Assembly: GCA_963281255.1 (NCBI GenBank)
Contig: OY725503.1
Coordinates: 2,852,001 to 2,916,000, forward strand
Direction of reading: 5' to 3'
From: Aphrocallistes beatrix
Taxonomy: Eukaryota > Porifera > Hexactinellida > Sceptrulophora > Aphrocallistidae
Length of the DNA: 64,000 bases
In this document: positions 11,721-23,150 of the stretch, one piece after another
How positions within the stretch are numbered: the stretch's first letter is position 1
Layout of the letters: the number at the start of each line of letters is the position of its first letter
Made by a program: the position numbers and the translations under genes
The notes under the pieces: model-generated
What the model was told of the DNA's origin: nothing
The model's database searches: none
What the model saw: only the letters and a program-made list of their open reading frames with translations

Positions 11721-12110
11721 TATGTAGTACTGAAGTTGAGTTATGCTCAACATAAGTTGTGGCTGTAATTGATATGGATCATACTAAGTATGGATTCATA
11801 GTAAAACTATGCATAGGAGCAGTATACTCTCGCACGTATTAGTATAGAGTGATGATTTTGTACCATTCAATTAGCGCTACTATAATATTGAATTTTGAGA
11901 TTAGTCTCACCTTAAGATGTGCTAGCAAAAAACGAAAAAAACAGACTTTGAGACACTGTATCTCAAAAACTAGAAATGCGAATCAAAAACCGTTTGGAGT
12001 GTGCAAGTATTTCTTGACGGAGATACCTGCCCACGCTTAACATATCTTATAGCTCTACTTTAATCGTACGCTGTAAGCCTAATCATATGTTTTTTCGAGG
12101 GTGGTATCAT

Positions 12111-12437
12111 TAATATAAACACGGACAATGCGAAACTCTGGATATTGTAATACAAACAGATATTTTATCTCCTTCGGAAGTTAATAAATGTTAATCACTT
12201 CAATTATTAAGAATTCTGAATAATACGAACACAGTTCAACCGTCCCCGGTGTGTTAGTATTAACAGGTTCTACTATAAATACTTTTTAAAGGATTATGTT
12301 TAAGAATATAGAAATTGCAGTCTGGATAAGTGGCACGAAAGGAATATCAATTTGAAACAGTTACATAGCAAAAATATTTAACTACGTGTAGAATGAACAA
12401 TGACAATTCATACATAATCATCTATCTAATATAATAT
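12111..12437. other. 3' flank of EIF3D with a pogo-like end
   Basis: Read on the minus strand this is immediately downstream of the EIF3D stop codon and should hold the 3' UTR. I do not see an obvious AATAAA signal close to the stop. At 12240-12285 the inverted sequence TAGTAGAACCTGTTAATAC resembles a pogo/Tigger terminal repeat. Confidence 0.35.
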
Positions 12438-13070
12438 CTAGTCATCTAAAGTACTGTCTGAATTACTACTAATGTCTCCCTTTTCATAATCTGATGCATC
12501 ATCGCTTTCACCGCTACATTGGTAGAGGCGGAGTGCGTGTTTGCTTGAGTTTCTTACAATAAAGTACTTTCCCTCATTCAATTTAAGGCATTCTTGGATC
12601 AAAACATACAAAATTCCCCAACAATTATTCAAATCTAAGCTAACTTGAGATGCAAGTACAGAAGGGTTGAAGTCCTGAGTCCCTAGAATTACATGATTCT
12701 TGAGATTGTGGAAATTCTCTCTTGAAACGTACCCAATCTTGAGTAATTCACATCCACCTAGAACTGAAACAATGGCCCATTTAGATAATTTGTTACTGTT
12801 GTTTTTCAGTTCGGTTGCAATAACAGCACCCATTTGAAATTCAAGTTTTTTTCGCCAATCATCGGTAATCTTGGGATCGTATTCATTTAAAGCCCTCACG
12901 TTACAGTATGTTTTGTCACCTGCAAGAGCATTCACTTCGCACTTGACCAAAATCGAGACATCTTTCAATTTCCATCTCCTATACCTATTTAGAGTAGGGA
13001 TTTGAGGTTGTTTAATTGAATCTTCTTGATTTTGAAGTTTGTTTTTGAGTGATTTATCCCTCTTTAACAC
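12438..13070 (-). CDS. EIF3D: eIF3 subunit D, last coding exon
   Basis: Last coding exon of translation initiation factor 3 subunit D, the cap-binding subunit of the cytoplasmic eIF3 complex. The 210 codons contain family stretches recalled from the human protein: RYRRWKL, then LNEYDP, GAVIATELKNNSNKLSKW, LKIGYVSR, HVILGTQDFNPSVLASQ, WGIL and LNEGKYFIV. They end in the acidic tail typical of the C terminus (SGESDD...STLDD, stop TAG at 12438). The exon is preceded by TTATTTAG, a good acceptor, and opens in phase 0 with GTG, so the apparent first residue is an internal Val, not a start. The frame is intact. The region before RYRRWKL and much of the core are diverged, suggesting a fast-evolving lineage. 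The next exon upstream is at 47419-47643. Confidence 0.93.
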   Translation of the reverse strand: MLKRDKSLKNKLQNQEDSIKQPQIPTLNRYRRWKLKDVSILVKCEVNALAGDKTYCNVRALNEYDPKITDDWRKKLEFQMGAVIATELKNNSNKLSKWAIVSVLGGCELLKIGYVSRENFHNLKNHVILGTQDFNPSVLASQVSLDLNNCWGILYVLIQECLKLNEGKYFIVRNSSKHALRLYQCSGESDDASDYEKGDISSNSDSTLDD

Positions 13071-13305
13071 CTAAATAATTGAAATATCAAGGAAAATTTT
13101 GCTTGTATAGAATTGAATCATGGAAATGAAATATAGGATATTTTCAAAGAACTGGGAAAAAAGTATTTTATTTGCTTTTATAAGCATCCGAAAAAATTGT
13201 AGCTTTATATCAACTGACGAGATACTTCTGAATCGAAAGACCACTTTGAATGGCTTAGAATCATTAACATTGAAAACTTGTATGCCAAAATTGTGGGATT
13301 TGATT

Positions 13306-13700
13306 ATACAGTCGACACCGCTTAATAGGGTCACAACGGTCAGAGGACATTTTGCCCCATTAAATGGAGAGCCCTATTAACCGAAAATAGTTTTTATTAG
13401 CTTCCATGTGTGAGAGCTATTCCGGTCCTGCAAAAATGGTCCGATTAAGCGATTGACCCGATTAAATACGAAATGCGGAAAGCCAAACGTTTTACAGGAT
13501 TAAAATATATTGCAAATCTCATTAGAATTTATGCTTCTTAAAGTATGTTATATTTGCTTTCTCATTTTATCCATTGAGAATCATATTAGTATTATAGTTT
13601 TGGTGTTTTAACTCTAAAATATTGTTTCATAATGGCGGTTTGATCTGCAGAAAAGATCCAGAACAGTCGATTATACCCCCATTGGATAGTTCTTCTGAAT
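13306..13700. mobile_element. pogo/Tigger-like MITE, degraded
   Basis: A TACAGTCGACACCGCTTAATA start at 13309 followed by TAATGGGGCA-type and CCGATTAAGCGATTGACC motifs resembles pogo/Tigger-type ends. The inverted partner may be near 13665-13690 (GAACAGTCGATTATACCCCC). No coding sequence remains. Confidence 0.45.
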
Positions 13701-14001
13701 AAATCCTTAAATCAAAGCTAAATTATACCAAAAGGACCCAAATTAGAAATTTGAAAAGTCAGTTCGATTATTCAGTACTCCCTTAACTACATATTATTAT
13801 GCTCAAGCATAAAAGAAAACCGACTTGTGACAAATATTTATTATTTTTGACACTTCGAAATTGAAAATATGTTATTACTAAGTACTAATGTTGGTGTATT
13901 TCCCGAGAATTTGTCCCCCAGGAAATCGGGAAATGGATGCTTATTGTTTTTACAAAGTAAATTCGTATATATTAAAGTTGTAACAGAATATTAATTAACT
14001 A

Positions 14002-14075
14002 CACGCGCTTCGCTTGCTTGCGGATACTGTGTGTCCGCAGAGTTACTCAATGGGCGCTTGGAGAAATGAGAGAAA
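14002..14075 (-). mobile_element. Hel-A 3' end fragment
   Basis: CGCGCTTCGCTTGCTTGCGG plus a partial hairpin (TGTGTGTCCGCAGAG) and GGGCGC. Only the terminal ~75 bp is left. The flanking 13.7-14.0 and 14.1-14.58 kb are AT-rich with no gene visible. Confidence 0.5.
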
Positions 14076-14584
14076 CAATGAGTTGCTTTCTTGATCTGTA
14101 CAAAGTATGCGGAATTGCCACTTGTCTGCAGTTACTTGAATGAAATCAGAACTGTAGCAAAAAAATAGGTTCTTGATAAATAGAATTTACTTCGTATTAA
14201 GTCAACTAATCCTGAATGTAGGTTCAATTTGAATCCACAAAGTTCACATTACTAAAGATTATTATACTAGAATAATCAATCAATTTCAGTCCATGTCATT
14301 TACAACAATTAAAGTGTGTTATATGCTATGATCAATCAATTTGATCATAAAATAACTTTTAACAATCAAATTGTAGACACAAAATAACTGGATTCAATCA
14401 TTTATATTAAATAGAATCGTGTGAATCGGATTATATCTAAAGTCTGATAATTAATTGGTTTTCATATGAACTAATGAATTTCAATTGCAAATAGTCCTTT
14501 TGATTGTATGCATAAGTCACTACTGTGTCATCCTAATGTATTTGCATTATAAAAGAAACGAATTTGATCGGTCAGCACAATTTT

Positions 14585-14740
14585 GTCACCTATCTCGGCG
14601 AGGTGTGAAGATCTCATTAGATCTTCGAACTTAATCGTAGACTCATTATTATTTACCAGTGTACTAAATTTCACATTTCTACCACCTCCCAGTTACACAA
14701 TCAATTCTGGAAAAAAAAACACATTGCGTTTTAATATATT
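14585..14740 (-). mobile_element. Hel-B 5' end fragment
   Basis: Inverted it reads AATATATTAAAACGCAATG, a T-run, then ATGAGTCTACGATTAAGTTC and GATCT...CACACCT, matching the first ~150 bp of Hel-B. The Ty3 element begins a few bases to its right. Confidence 0.55.
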
Positions 14741-15004
14741 ACTATTGATATGGAGTATATTTAGGCACTAGTAGTTTGTATGCACCCTTAGCTATCTAGC
14801 TTAGTTTAGAGACTAGTAGTAACCTATTACGTTTCTTAGTATATGTGTTGTATACGAATACTCAATTAGATTTCGCATCATACATCTTCTTTACTGAACT
14901 AATATCCTCAACATAAATCTAATTGGTATACTAAACGATGGACTTCTAAACTACCTGGACAGTCCACTCTATTTTGACTCTATACCAAGTTAGGCCAGTT
15001 TGTA

Positions 15005-15510
15005 TCTTTACTATTAAAACTCGATTAATCTCTCTCTCTCTATCTATATATATAAAGCTGATTTTTGGCATGTCGGAGTCTTTTGGCTATGGCTCCACTA
15101 GGTTCTGAGCTCAGAGCAAAATGTCGACTCATCATGGAATTATGACGTCATTGTCACATCTTTAAAAGTTAAGCAACACAGTTATTCGAGCATAACTCAG
15201 TCATTATAGGAGATAGAAGGCTGGAATTTTGATAGAATCTGTATTCTAACATACCTCACATATGATGCAACTATCTTTAAAAATGATGACTCATCACTTT
15301 GTCATAACGTCATCATTACTCATCAAAATATTTTTAATTGACAAATTTTGTGATTTCTCGAGTGATATAGATTTTAATACTAAGATAGACATATGTAGTG
15401 ATGTTATCTCCCTTATAATTAAACAATGTGATCCCAGACGTCCGAAGGGAGCCTGCGGCGGACACAAAGTGTCCACCAGCCGCGCAGCGCAAGCAAGCGA
15501 AGCGCGCTTG
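15005..15510 (+). mobile_element. Hel-A Helitron in left palindrome arm
   Basis: Starts TCTTTACTATTAAAACTCG with a TCTCTCTC/TATATA tract and ends AGCGCGCTTG. The hairpin block reads GGCGGACAC/GTGTCCACC. It pairs as an inverted copy with 15802-16312. Confidence 0.75.
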
Positions 15511-15801
15511 TATATTGATATCTCGAAAACTATTCATTATATGTGTAGCAGTTATATGGTGTATCTGTAGTATGACCTATATGGTTAAACTATGTTGCTA
15601 GTAGTCATTCTGCCTAAACACAACCTAGGAAGGGATGTCAATGATATTACCATATATGGAATTGTGTGAAAACCGCTAAACTAAAAAAACATAAATATTT
15701 CAAGTATGCCGATGTGACCAATGAAATCCACATAAATGACTTGCTATTCAACATTAATATATTTAATACCAATATAATGAATAGTTCGAGATATCAATAT
15801 A

Positions 15802-16312
15802 CAAGCGCGCTTCGCTTGCTTGCGCTGCGCGGCTGGTGGACACAAAGTGTCCACCGGAGGCTCCCTTCGGTCGCCTGGGGTCACATTGTTTAATTATAAG
15901 GGAGATAACATCTCTACATATGTCTATCTTAGTGTTAAAATCTATATTACTTGAGAAATCACAAAAATTGTCAATTTAAAAATTTTTGATGCGTAATGAT
16001 GAATGTATAACAAAGTGATGAGTCATCATTTTTTAAAGATAGTTGCATCATATGTGAGGTATGTTAGAATACAGATTCTATCAAAATTCCAGCCTTCTAT
16101 CTCCTATAATGACTGAGTTATGCTCGAATAACTGTGTTGCTTAACTTTTAAAAATGTGACAATGACGTCATAATTCCATGATGAGTCGACATTTTGCTCT
16201 GAGCTCAGAACCTAGTGGAGCCATAGATAAAAGATTCCGACATGCCAAAAATCAGCTTTATATTTATATATATAGAGAGAGAGATAGATTAATCGAGTTA
16301 TAATATTAAGGA
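15802..16312 (-). mobile_element. Hel-A Helitron in right palindrome arm
   Basis: Minus-strand copy from CAAGCGCGCTTCGC to ATATTAAGGA. It shares with the left-arm copy the same flanking arm sequence and a shortened body-to-TA junction (AAAGCTGATTTTTGGC directly beside the TA/TC tract). This suggests the two are duplicates of one insertion, not independent events. Confidence 0.75.
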
Positions 16313-19300
16313 TACAAACTGGCCTAACTTGGTATAGAGTCAAAATAGAGTGGACTGTCCAGGTAGTTTAGAAGTCCATGACTAAACGAATGGCTAGCCC
16401 GCTCACTGTAGCTTCTCGAAGGACAACGAATTTCAGAATGGGAGCCGAAGTTCAGAGCGAGCGTCGTATCAATTAATGAAAAGGCTGCAGTTCGGTTACT
16501 GCCGGCATATGTCGCCCGAGGGAGACTAGAAGAACGCGTGGCTCTGGTAGCAATCAAAAAGGATAAACTCAATGAAGCTTTTGAAATCCTCAAGGCCCAA
16601 CTTGGCCCAGCCCCAGATACGTTCGAAGCGGCAGCAAGGTTTCGTCAATTAATCTGGTCGGTGGGAGAAGCTGTAAACGACTTTGTAGCTAGGTACTTAG
16701 ACGAGGGTCTTAAAGCTGGACTCAATACAAAGCAGATTTGCATATTCATGACAACCCAACTTCCCATGGAGGTACGTCAAGCGGCCAAGGAATGGATCGT
16801 AGCGAAGAGAGAGGCAGAGGGGATCTCATTTGCGGTGAAAGTAAGAGAACTTCTTCAGGGAAAAGGGCTGGCACTTACGCTGCGATATAGGGAACGAACA
16901 CTTTAGAGAGTGTCTCAAATCCGTCCTCCTAAGGATACCGCGTATAATGAAAGCGAATCATCGGATACTGAGGGTCAAGGTGGAAAGGAAGCATCACCTC
17001 ATCTGGAAAAGGTGTAAGTCATTGGACACAAGCCAAGGGGGTGACGACTAATTATTCGCCAGCGCCGCGGGGTAACAGGTGCTATATTTGCAGCCGGACA
17101 GGTCATGGTTATAAAACGTGTCCAGATAGACCTTGTGGGATATGTGGACGAGTAGGACACAAACCTTTTCGCTGCCCCAGAGGGTTTGCCGCCAATTCAC
17201 ACATCCAGAAGGGTAGTGGATGGAAAGGGAATCAAAATTCAGTTATCATGATCGGGACCAGGGAGGATGCAGTAACTATCCAGGTGGAGTTAGAGGGACA
17301 CAAAGTAGCGGCATTGCTCGACACCGAGGCGAAGCCCAGCGTAATTGATCACAGTACATTGCTGAATCTAGGCTTAGAGCACGAAATGGTCACGGAGGCA
17401 GGCAAAGTTCTCGGATTAGGCGAAGGTCCCAGGGAAATCTTGGGCTATACCGACGCGAAGGTTCAGGTGGGAAGTCATCCGATTGTTACGCAGCGTATCC
17501 AAGTTCTGGAGGCGGATAACCCCACGTTTATTCTGCAGCGTACATTATTGAGTCAATTCCGAGAGATTGCTTACGAATTTAACCGGGGACGGGTGAGACT
17601 CGGAAGAGATTGGGAACCAGTGTAAGTAACCGTCAGCGGCTCAGACCAGATCGCAAGAGCTATGGCCATGACTGTTGAAGCTTTTGAGGTGTTCAAGCAC
17701 GACTCGAGTGGAGAATTAATCAATGGACGACGGAATAGGTAAGAAAGGGCACAAGTAACACAGCTACTGTTGGAGTTTCCCACGTTATTCGCCAAGAATC
17801 CTAAAAGGCCGACTAGAATAACTCAAGAATTTGCGCATTGCGTAGAAATAGAGAGGATCGAACCGCTGAGGGCTCGCCATAGGGGGATACCCCCCCGCAT
17901 GGGAAGAAGAGGTCGAGAGACAAGTAGAGGAGATGTATAGGAACGGAATTTGTAGGCCGTCCAAATCGTCATGGGCTAACGATGTAGTTCTTGTTCGCAA
18001 AAAGGATGGCCAGTTTCGGTTTGCGATTGATTTTCGGCAGCTCAATGCTGTAACTAAACGGGACGCTTATGGCCCTCCAAATCCACAATCAATATTCGAC
18101 AAATTGAGGAAGTCACTACTATTCCTGCCTGGACGTAGCGAGCGCCTATTGGTGCGTTCCCATGCGGGAGAGTGATATTCCCAAAACGGCTTTTTATTCC
18201 GCCAAGGGCTTATATGAAATGACAGTCATGCGGTTTGGGATGATAAACGCGGGCGCTACCTTCCAAGATTGATCGATCTTACGCTTAGGGGAGTAAGTGG
18301 AGTGGAGTGTTATGTCGACGACATTATTGTCTTTTCCAGAACGTTTGAAGAACATGTCAACAGGCTGCGGGAAGTGTTCCATAGACTCACGCAGGCGAAC
18401 ATCCAACTTCAGGAAGATAAATGTCACTTTATAGATTTCGAATGTGAATTATTGGGACAATGGATGACGTCGCAGGGGAGGAAGCCCACAATATCATATC
18501 TGGAGAAGGTAGCATCATTTCCTGCACCTAAGGGTGTGCAAAAGCTCCAGGGATTTATCGGAACGAAAAATTACTATCGAGACTACATTCCTCACATGGC
18601 CGAAATCGCGACGCCTCTATACCGTCTGACAAAGAAAGGGATCGACTGTAAATGGGATGAAAGTAGTGATAGAGCATTTAAGAAGTTGAGAGGGATGTTG
18701 GTCAGCGAACCGGTGGTATTAGCCTTTCCAGACTGGTCTGAAACTTTCTACGTGGAGTCAGACGCTAGCACCTCGGGTATCGCCGCGGTTCTTTCTTAAA
18801 AAGACAGGGATACAGGGAAGCTTCTGCCTGTGTGCTACTATTCGTCAGCATTAAATGAAGCACAGAAGAACTACAGCGCGGGGCAATTAGAAGCGTGGGC
18901 ACTAGTGGCGGCGGCGCGAAAATCGTCGGTATACCTGAGGGGGGCACCAGAAGTAGTTTTTCTCACGGATCATTGCCCTCTCCAGTGGCTCAGAAGGCAA
19001 AAGGATCCCCGTCACACGTACGCGCGTTGGATTCTCGAATTGGAGGAGTTGCCGTACAAAATTGAATACCGCCCGGGTGCCCAAAATAGCACAGCAGATT
19101 ATCTCAGGCGGGTTCCTAATCTAGAGTATGACACGATAGTAAATGATGAAGATCTCTTCGAAAGCAAGGTTTACGTCTTCAAAGAGGCAAAGAGAATACG
19201 AGATCGGATTTTTGACAAACAAAAGCAAGGCCCAGTAATACGACAGGCATTCAACCAGCCCAGTCGTGGGGTTCCATTCAGGAGGGCCAACTCAAACGAG

Positions 19301-20789
19301 TTAATGCGCATATGAGATTGGAAGGGAATGCTTTGTACTTCAACGATCGCTTAGTGGTACCAAAGGTGTTACAGAACGAAATTCTCGAAGAAGTTCACCG
19401 ACAGGGTCATTTCGACGGGCTGGTACTCTACAAGCTTTGAGGAGAAGTTTTTTTTGGCCAAAATGGCACGAGACGCAAAGCAGTTTTGTCGCACTTGCGT
19501 TGTTTGTCAACTTTCGAAGCCGTCAAACAAGCCGAAGCAACCCGTTGAGGCTATGATACTGGGAAAGCATTATCCTGGAGCGGCTGTTGGGGTGGATATC
19601 GGTACCCTTCCCTGGCCAAATAGCTAATTCCGATACTTTCTCTTGATGGTTGATCTGTTTACTCGACTGGTTGAGATAGTCCCGCTTCATGATCAGACGT
19701 ATGAAAGCGTGGTGGTTGCTTTTGAGCAGGGATGGATATAGCAGGGGCACGGAGTTCCCGAGATTATAGTGACAGAACAGGGATCACAGTTAGATGGGGT
19801 AGAATTTCGAGGATTTTGTCGAACTCTGGGGATCGACAAGAGGCATACGACGCCATATCATCTCAGTGTGATGGGATGGCGGAGCGAAATGTAGGGTTGG
19901 TGAAACAAGTGATTCTATGTCTAATGTTGGACCGCCAATTATCTAAGGACTCATGGCCTTCTCTGCTCAAGGAAGTTAGCTTTCATTGCAACTGCATGGA
20001 TAACGCCTCTAGTCGAATATCACATTTTATGCTGACCTTTGGGAGCCAACCCATTTCTCCAGTAGACGCATGGTGTTGAAGGTTAGAACAAAGTAAAGCC
20101 AACTCCCATGGTGAATATTTGCACGACTTGAGAAAGAAGAACACCGAACTGAAGGCCATAGCAAAAGAGAACATAGAGGCAACCCTAAGTAGAGCTCGAG
20201 AATACCGTAATAAAGGGAGAATAAGAGCAGATATACGAGATGGAGATAAGGTGATGCTCCGTAACGACGCAAGACACGATTCACTTGAACCCAGGTACCA
20301 CGGATTATATATAGTATTGAATAGAAAAGGACAAGCGAATATGAAGTTACAAGGCCTCGGATCGAAAAAGACTTGACTCCAGAGAGTATGGACAGCCCGG
20401 AGACGCATAAATCAAAAGATGAAGAGGACACAAATTACCGCTCGGACGCGACTAATGATACCCCAGGGGGTGATAATGATCTGAACGACAGAGAAAGGTG
20501 TTATCCGAGTCGGATCAGGAAGCCTACTCAATTGTATGACGGTACTATCAGTTGGGACCAATTATCGAAAGGATTTCGAGAGAAATCGTTGATTCCTGCA
20601 AAAGAGTCGAAAATCGTTCAAAGACGGGGGTGATGATATGGAGTATATTTAGGCACTAGCAGTTTTTATGCACCCTTAGCTATCTATCTTAGTCTAGAGA
20701 CTAGTAGTAACCTATTACGCTTCTTAGTATATGTGTTGTATACGAATACTCAATTAGATTTCTCATCTTACATCTTCTTTACGGAACTA

Positions 20790-21447
20790 TTAAGATTATA
20801 GCAGTGTTCACTTTGTGAATACAATTATAAGCTAACATTCGTTTCATTTTATGCTTAATAATGCCCACATTTTTATACGTAATGAATATTGTTAATTTCA
20901 GTCAGGGCCGCAGAGAAAATTAAAAAGACCCGGCGTAGCACGTATTGATGAGCCCATCAAATGCATAGATAATTTTGGATACTAAAGAAATATTGAATAT
21001 TTACAATAGAATGCATGTATATAAATAATGATCGCGTTATTAAATTCTCTAAAAATCACTGGATTTGGCAAAAAATGTAATATTCCGGGATCTCGGATGG
21101 TTGGAACAATGCTTGAATTCGCGAGAGTTCGCCTGAGAATTAGCGTGAATAGCAAATCTGCGAACGGTGAGATCAAAGGGAACCGGTAATACGCTCAAAT
21201 AAAATGAAAACTGAAAACTTGACACAGGTGCAATATTTGGAGGATAAAATGGGAAAATTCTCAACGTAGATGAGCATTTATGCTCGCTGTTTTGGACAAT
21301 ATAGAATGAGAATTTGCAATTCTTTAACCTCTGTGAAGTCAAAAAACATTTTTTACAACAATAGTCGGCCGGAAAAATAATTCAAAAAAAAAATTGCATA
21401 AAACATATTTTCGTTTTACTTGTTAAATATTACTATTCATCCTTACT
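20790..21447. other. AT-rich intronic DNA, no feature
   Basis: No gene, conserved repeat or palindrome is recognisable between the Ty3 right repeat and the P-type fold-back element that begins at 21448. Confidence 0.5.
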
Positions 21448-21851
21448 CATAGACTACTGTATATAAGACCTCACAGTAACTAGCGGATTTGGGACTAGGG
21501 ATGCGGTATAAGATGGTTGAACTAATACATGAACTGCCTTGAATCAATAACAAGGCACAATAGAGCTTAGGAATGTATTACCAACATATATAAATAGGTG
21601 TCAAAGTCCGTTGTTCCGTTGTTAAAATTTAGATTAGTCACCATATGGTTGCGCAATAGGTTATATTTGCGGCAAATTTGGTGATTTTCAGAGGTGGTTT
21701 AAGGGTACTTCTATGTGAATGGGTTAATACAAAAATTTGGAAATTTTTCATGGAATGTTGCTACATTCCAGTGTTGCTATGGAAACGCGATTTGGTCATT
21801 TGGAGTTATTTCTTGAAAACCGCGATAGTTTTCCGATTTCCTATTAAGTGA

Positions 21852-23039
21852 TACAATCTGTTTCATAATTATTTACAATTATTATACCCAATGCAACTTG
21901 AAAACTCAAGTCGATATGTACTCATTCAAGTTTTATTTTGTTTTTTGTGTTTGTGTTTTTCAGAACAGCCCATAAATTAATTCTCTATAAGATTCAAATC
22001 AGGGCTGCAGGATGGCCAATCTATACATCTAATGGCGCGTTCCTCTTTGTATGAGACAGAGAGCTTGGATTTATGAATGCTCGAATTATCCTCCTGGAGT
22101 TTCCAACCGTCTGGGTAGAGTAGATCTGCTGTCTCTGTCAAACATTCATTTATCACATTACAATATGCGATAGAATTGAAATTCTCTCTAAAAATATGCA
22201 CAGGAGTAGTTCCTCGAGTAGATATCCCTCCCCAAATATGGATCTTGGGTGAATGTCTCGGAATGTTGATGACGGGCTTTTGAGTACCCTTGGTCCACAT
22301 CTGTACTTTCCCGCCACAAAGCAAAATGGAACACTCATCTGTAAAGAAGATCTTGTTCCAATTGATGAACTTGTGTTTCTTAGCCCATAAAACTCTCAAT
22401 GCTTCATGGGAGGGACAAATATTTGGTCCTTTGATTGCAGTCTTGGAATAGGACATCTCTTTGATACATCTCCTCACCATTGAATACGATACATCAACGC
22501 CTCGTGAAACCTTTAGACTACTCTGCATAGTCCGCAAAGAAATTCGGGGATTGTTTTTAATATTTAGAGAGAGTGAGATCCTGTCTCCTCTGTTGAGGCA
22601 CCTTTTAGGCCCAGCTCCACCCCTGTGCTCAATGCTTTCGCCCGCTGAAATTCGTTGCTTAACATTATAGGCCGTCTTCAGGGTGACACCGCACATAGAA
22701 GCAATGTCCTTCATTGGAAGTTTTGAAGTTTCAATGAGCTTAGCCACGTCTTCACTACGTTGTTTCTGCATTATTCGCTGAAGATTAGTTGAATTGCCCT
22801 AACTAGCTTGTCAGAATTAACTTCGAGACCAAAAAGAGAGAAAAAAGCCCGCCGGAAGTGAAAAAATTAAAAATAAAAAAGTTGAGTATCAAAGAGTTGG
22901 AAAGGTATCAATAGAAATCGTTAGGATGAGTGTATAGTTGAGAAAAATTGCATTGAAGTACTGCCTAACAGATTTCATAGTAAGTTATGGTCATTCAAAA
23001 TCACCTCAAAAATTGAAAATAATTATGAAACAGACTGTA
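21852..23039 (-). mobile_element. Tc1-like transposon, 1.2 kb
   Basis: Inverted ends TACAATCTGTTTCATAATTA and, inverted, TACAGTCTGTTTCATAATTA lie at the two borders with TA on both sides. The transposase is on the minus strand inside. The element sits within a fold-back element whose sequence continues on both sides, so the borders are secure. A second, truncated member of the same family is at 46374-46790. Confidence 0.8.
21977..22771 (-). pseudogene. Tc1-like DD34E transposase, C-terminally frameshifted
   Basis: 264 codons from MQKQRSEDVAK. N-terminal double helix-turn-helix (residues ~1-110, with GGAGPKR at the linker), then the DDE domain with D145 (FFTDECS), D228 (QEDNSS) and E263 (DLNLIEN), giving DD34E spacing. 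The frame ends immediately after the catalytic E. A few extra bases (TAAT) in what should read ENLWAVL create a stop, and the remaining C-terminal tail, normally ~70 residues, is missing. The proper product would be a ~330-residue cut-and-paste transposase. Probably inactive now. Confidence 0.85.
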
Positions 23040-23150
23040 ATATAATTTATTCGGCTAAATTCAATTGTTCACGAGTTATTAAACAATTTATCCTATTGGT
23101 CACATTTGGTCATTTGTCGAATATCTCGTAAACCATTTAATTTAGATTTT

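Larger units (their letters stand above)
7682..12110. mobile_element. Large inverted-repeat element, class unknown
   Basis: The left end (ATCATATGATTTGACTTACAGC, then AGTAGAGCTATAAGA) and the right end (inverted: ACATATGATTAGGCTTACAGC) are diverged inverted repeats. Left 7682-7870 pairs with right 11900-12110, and left 7870-8250 pairs with 10260-10690 inverted, so the original arms were over 500 bp. The right arm is split by later insertions including a Hel-A at 11076. The 8.3-10.2 kb interior has no ORF I can assign. It may be a long-arm fold-back element or a decayed DNA transposon. Confidence 0.5.
14938..16379. mobile_element. 1.44-kb palindromic (fold-back) element
   Basis: Outer ends ATGGACTTCTAAACTACC and GGTAGTTTAGAAGTCCAT are exact inverses, and the inverted arms continue for about 600 bp. 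Each arm carries a Hel-A copy at the same arm position, and the spacer 15511-15801 is itself inverted at its ends (TGATATCTCGAAAACTATTCA against its inverse). ACTAAACG flanks both sides (left adjacent, right after one extra G), giving a likely 8-9 bp target duplication in the surrounding Ty3 fossil. The class is uncertain; a MULE or other fold-back type would fit the duplication length. Confidence 0.7.
14746..20789 (+). mobile_element. Ty3/gypsy LTR retrotransposon fossil
   Basis: A broken LTR element. Two direct repeats of about 155 bp that begin TGATATGGAGTATATTTAGG lie at 14746-14900 and 20634-20789. They differ at roughly 8 positions (about 5%), so the insertion is fairly old. Between them, in order, are traces of gag (about 16.4-16.9 kb, then two CCHC knuckles near 17.08-17.17 kb), protease-like sequence (17.3 kb), reverse transcriptase with the YVDD signature (18.0-18.5 kb), RNase H (18.7-19.1 kb), integrase (19.4-20.05 kb) and a C-terminal tail to 20.6 kb. 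A purine-rich tract precedes the right repeat. The coding region is disrupted many times, of the order of ten, and is a fossil. A 1.44-kb palindromic element is inserted just inside the left repeat. Confidence 0.85.
21448..23142. mobile_element. P-type fold-back element, one arm, split by Tc1
   Basis: Starts CATAGACTACTGTATATAAG and continues with ACTAGGGATGCGGTA, GCACAATAGAGCTTAGGAATG and AGGTTATATTTG, matching the arm of the 40943-41923 fold-back. A Tc1 element interrupts it at a TA (21852-23039). After it the arm resumes (CTAAATTCAATTGTTCACGAG, CATTTGTCGAATATCTCGTAAAC) and is cut off at 23142 where Hel-A sequence begins. Confidence 0.65.

Noticed and set aside
12438-13070. A stand-alone 210-residue eIF3d-like gene or retrocopy
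   Set aside because: It lacks a start codon of its own, begins directly after an acceptor site, and the preceding exon is found in the correct phase upstream; a processed copy would not be split.
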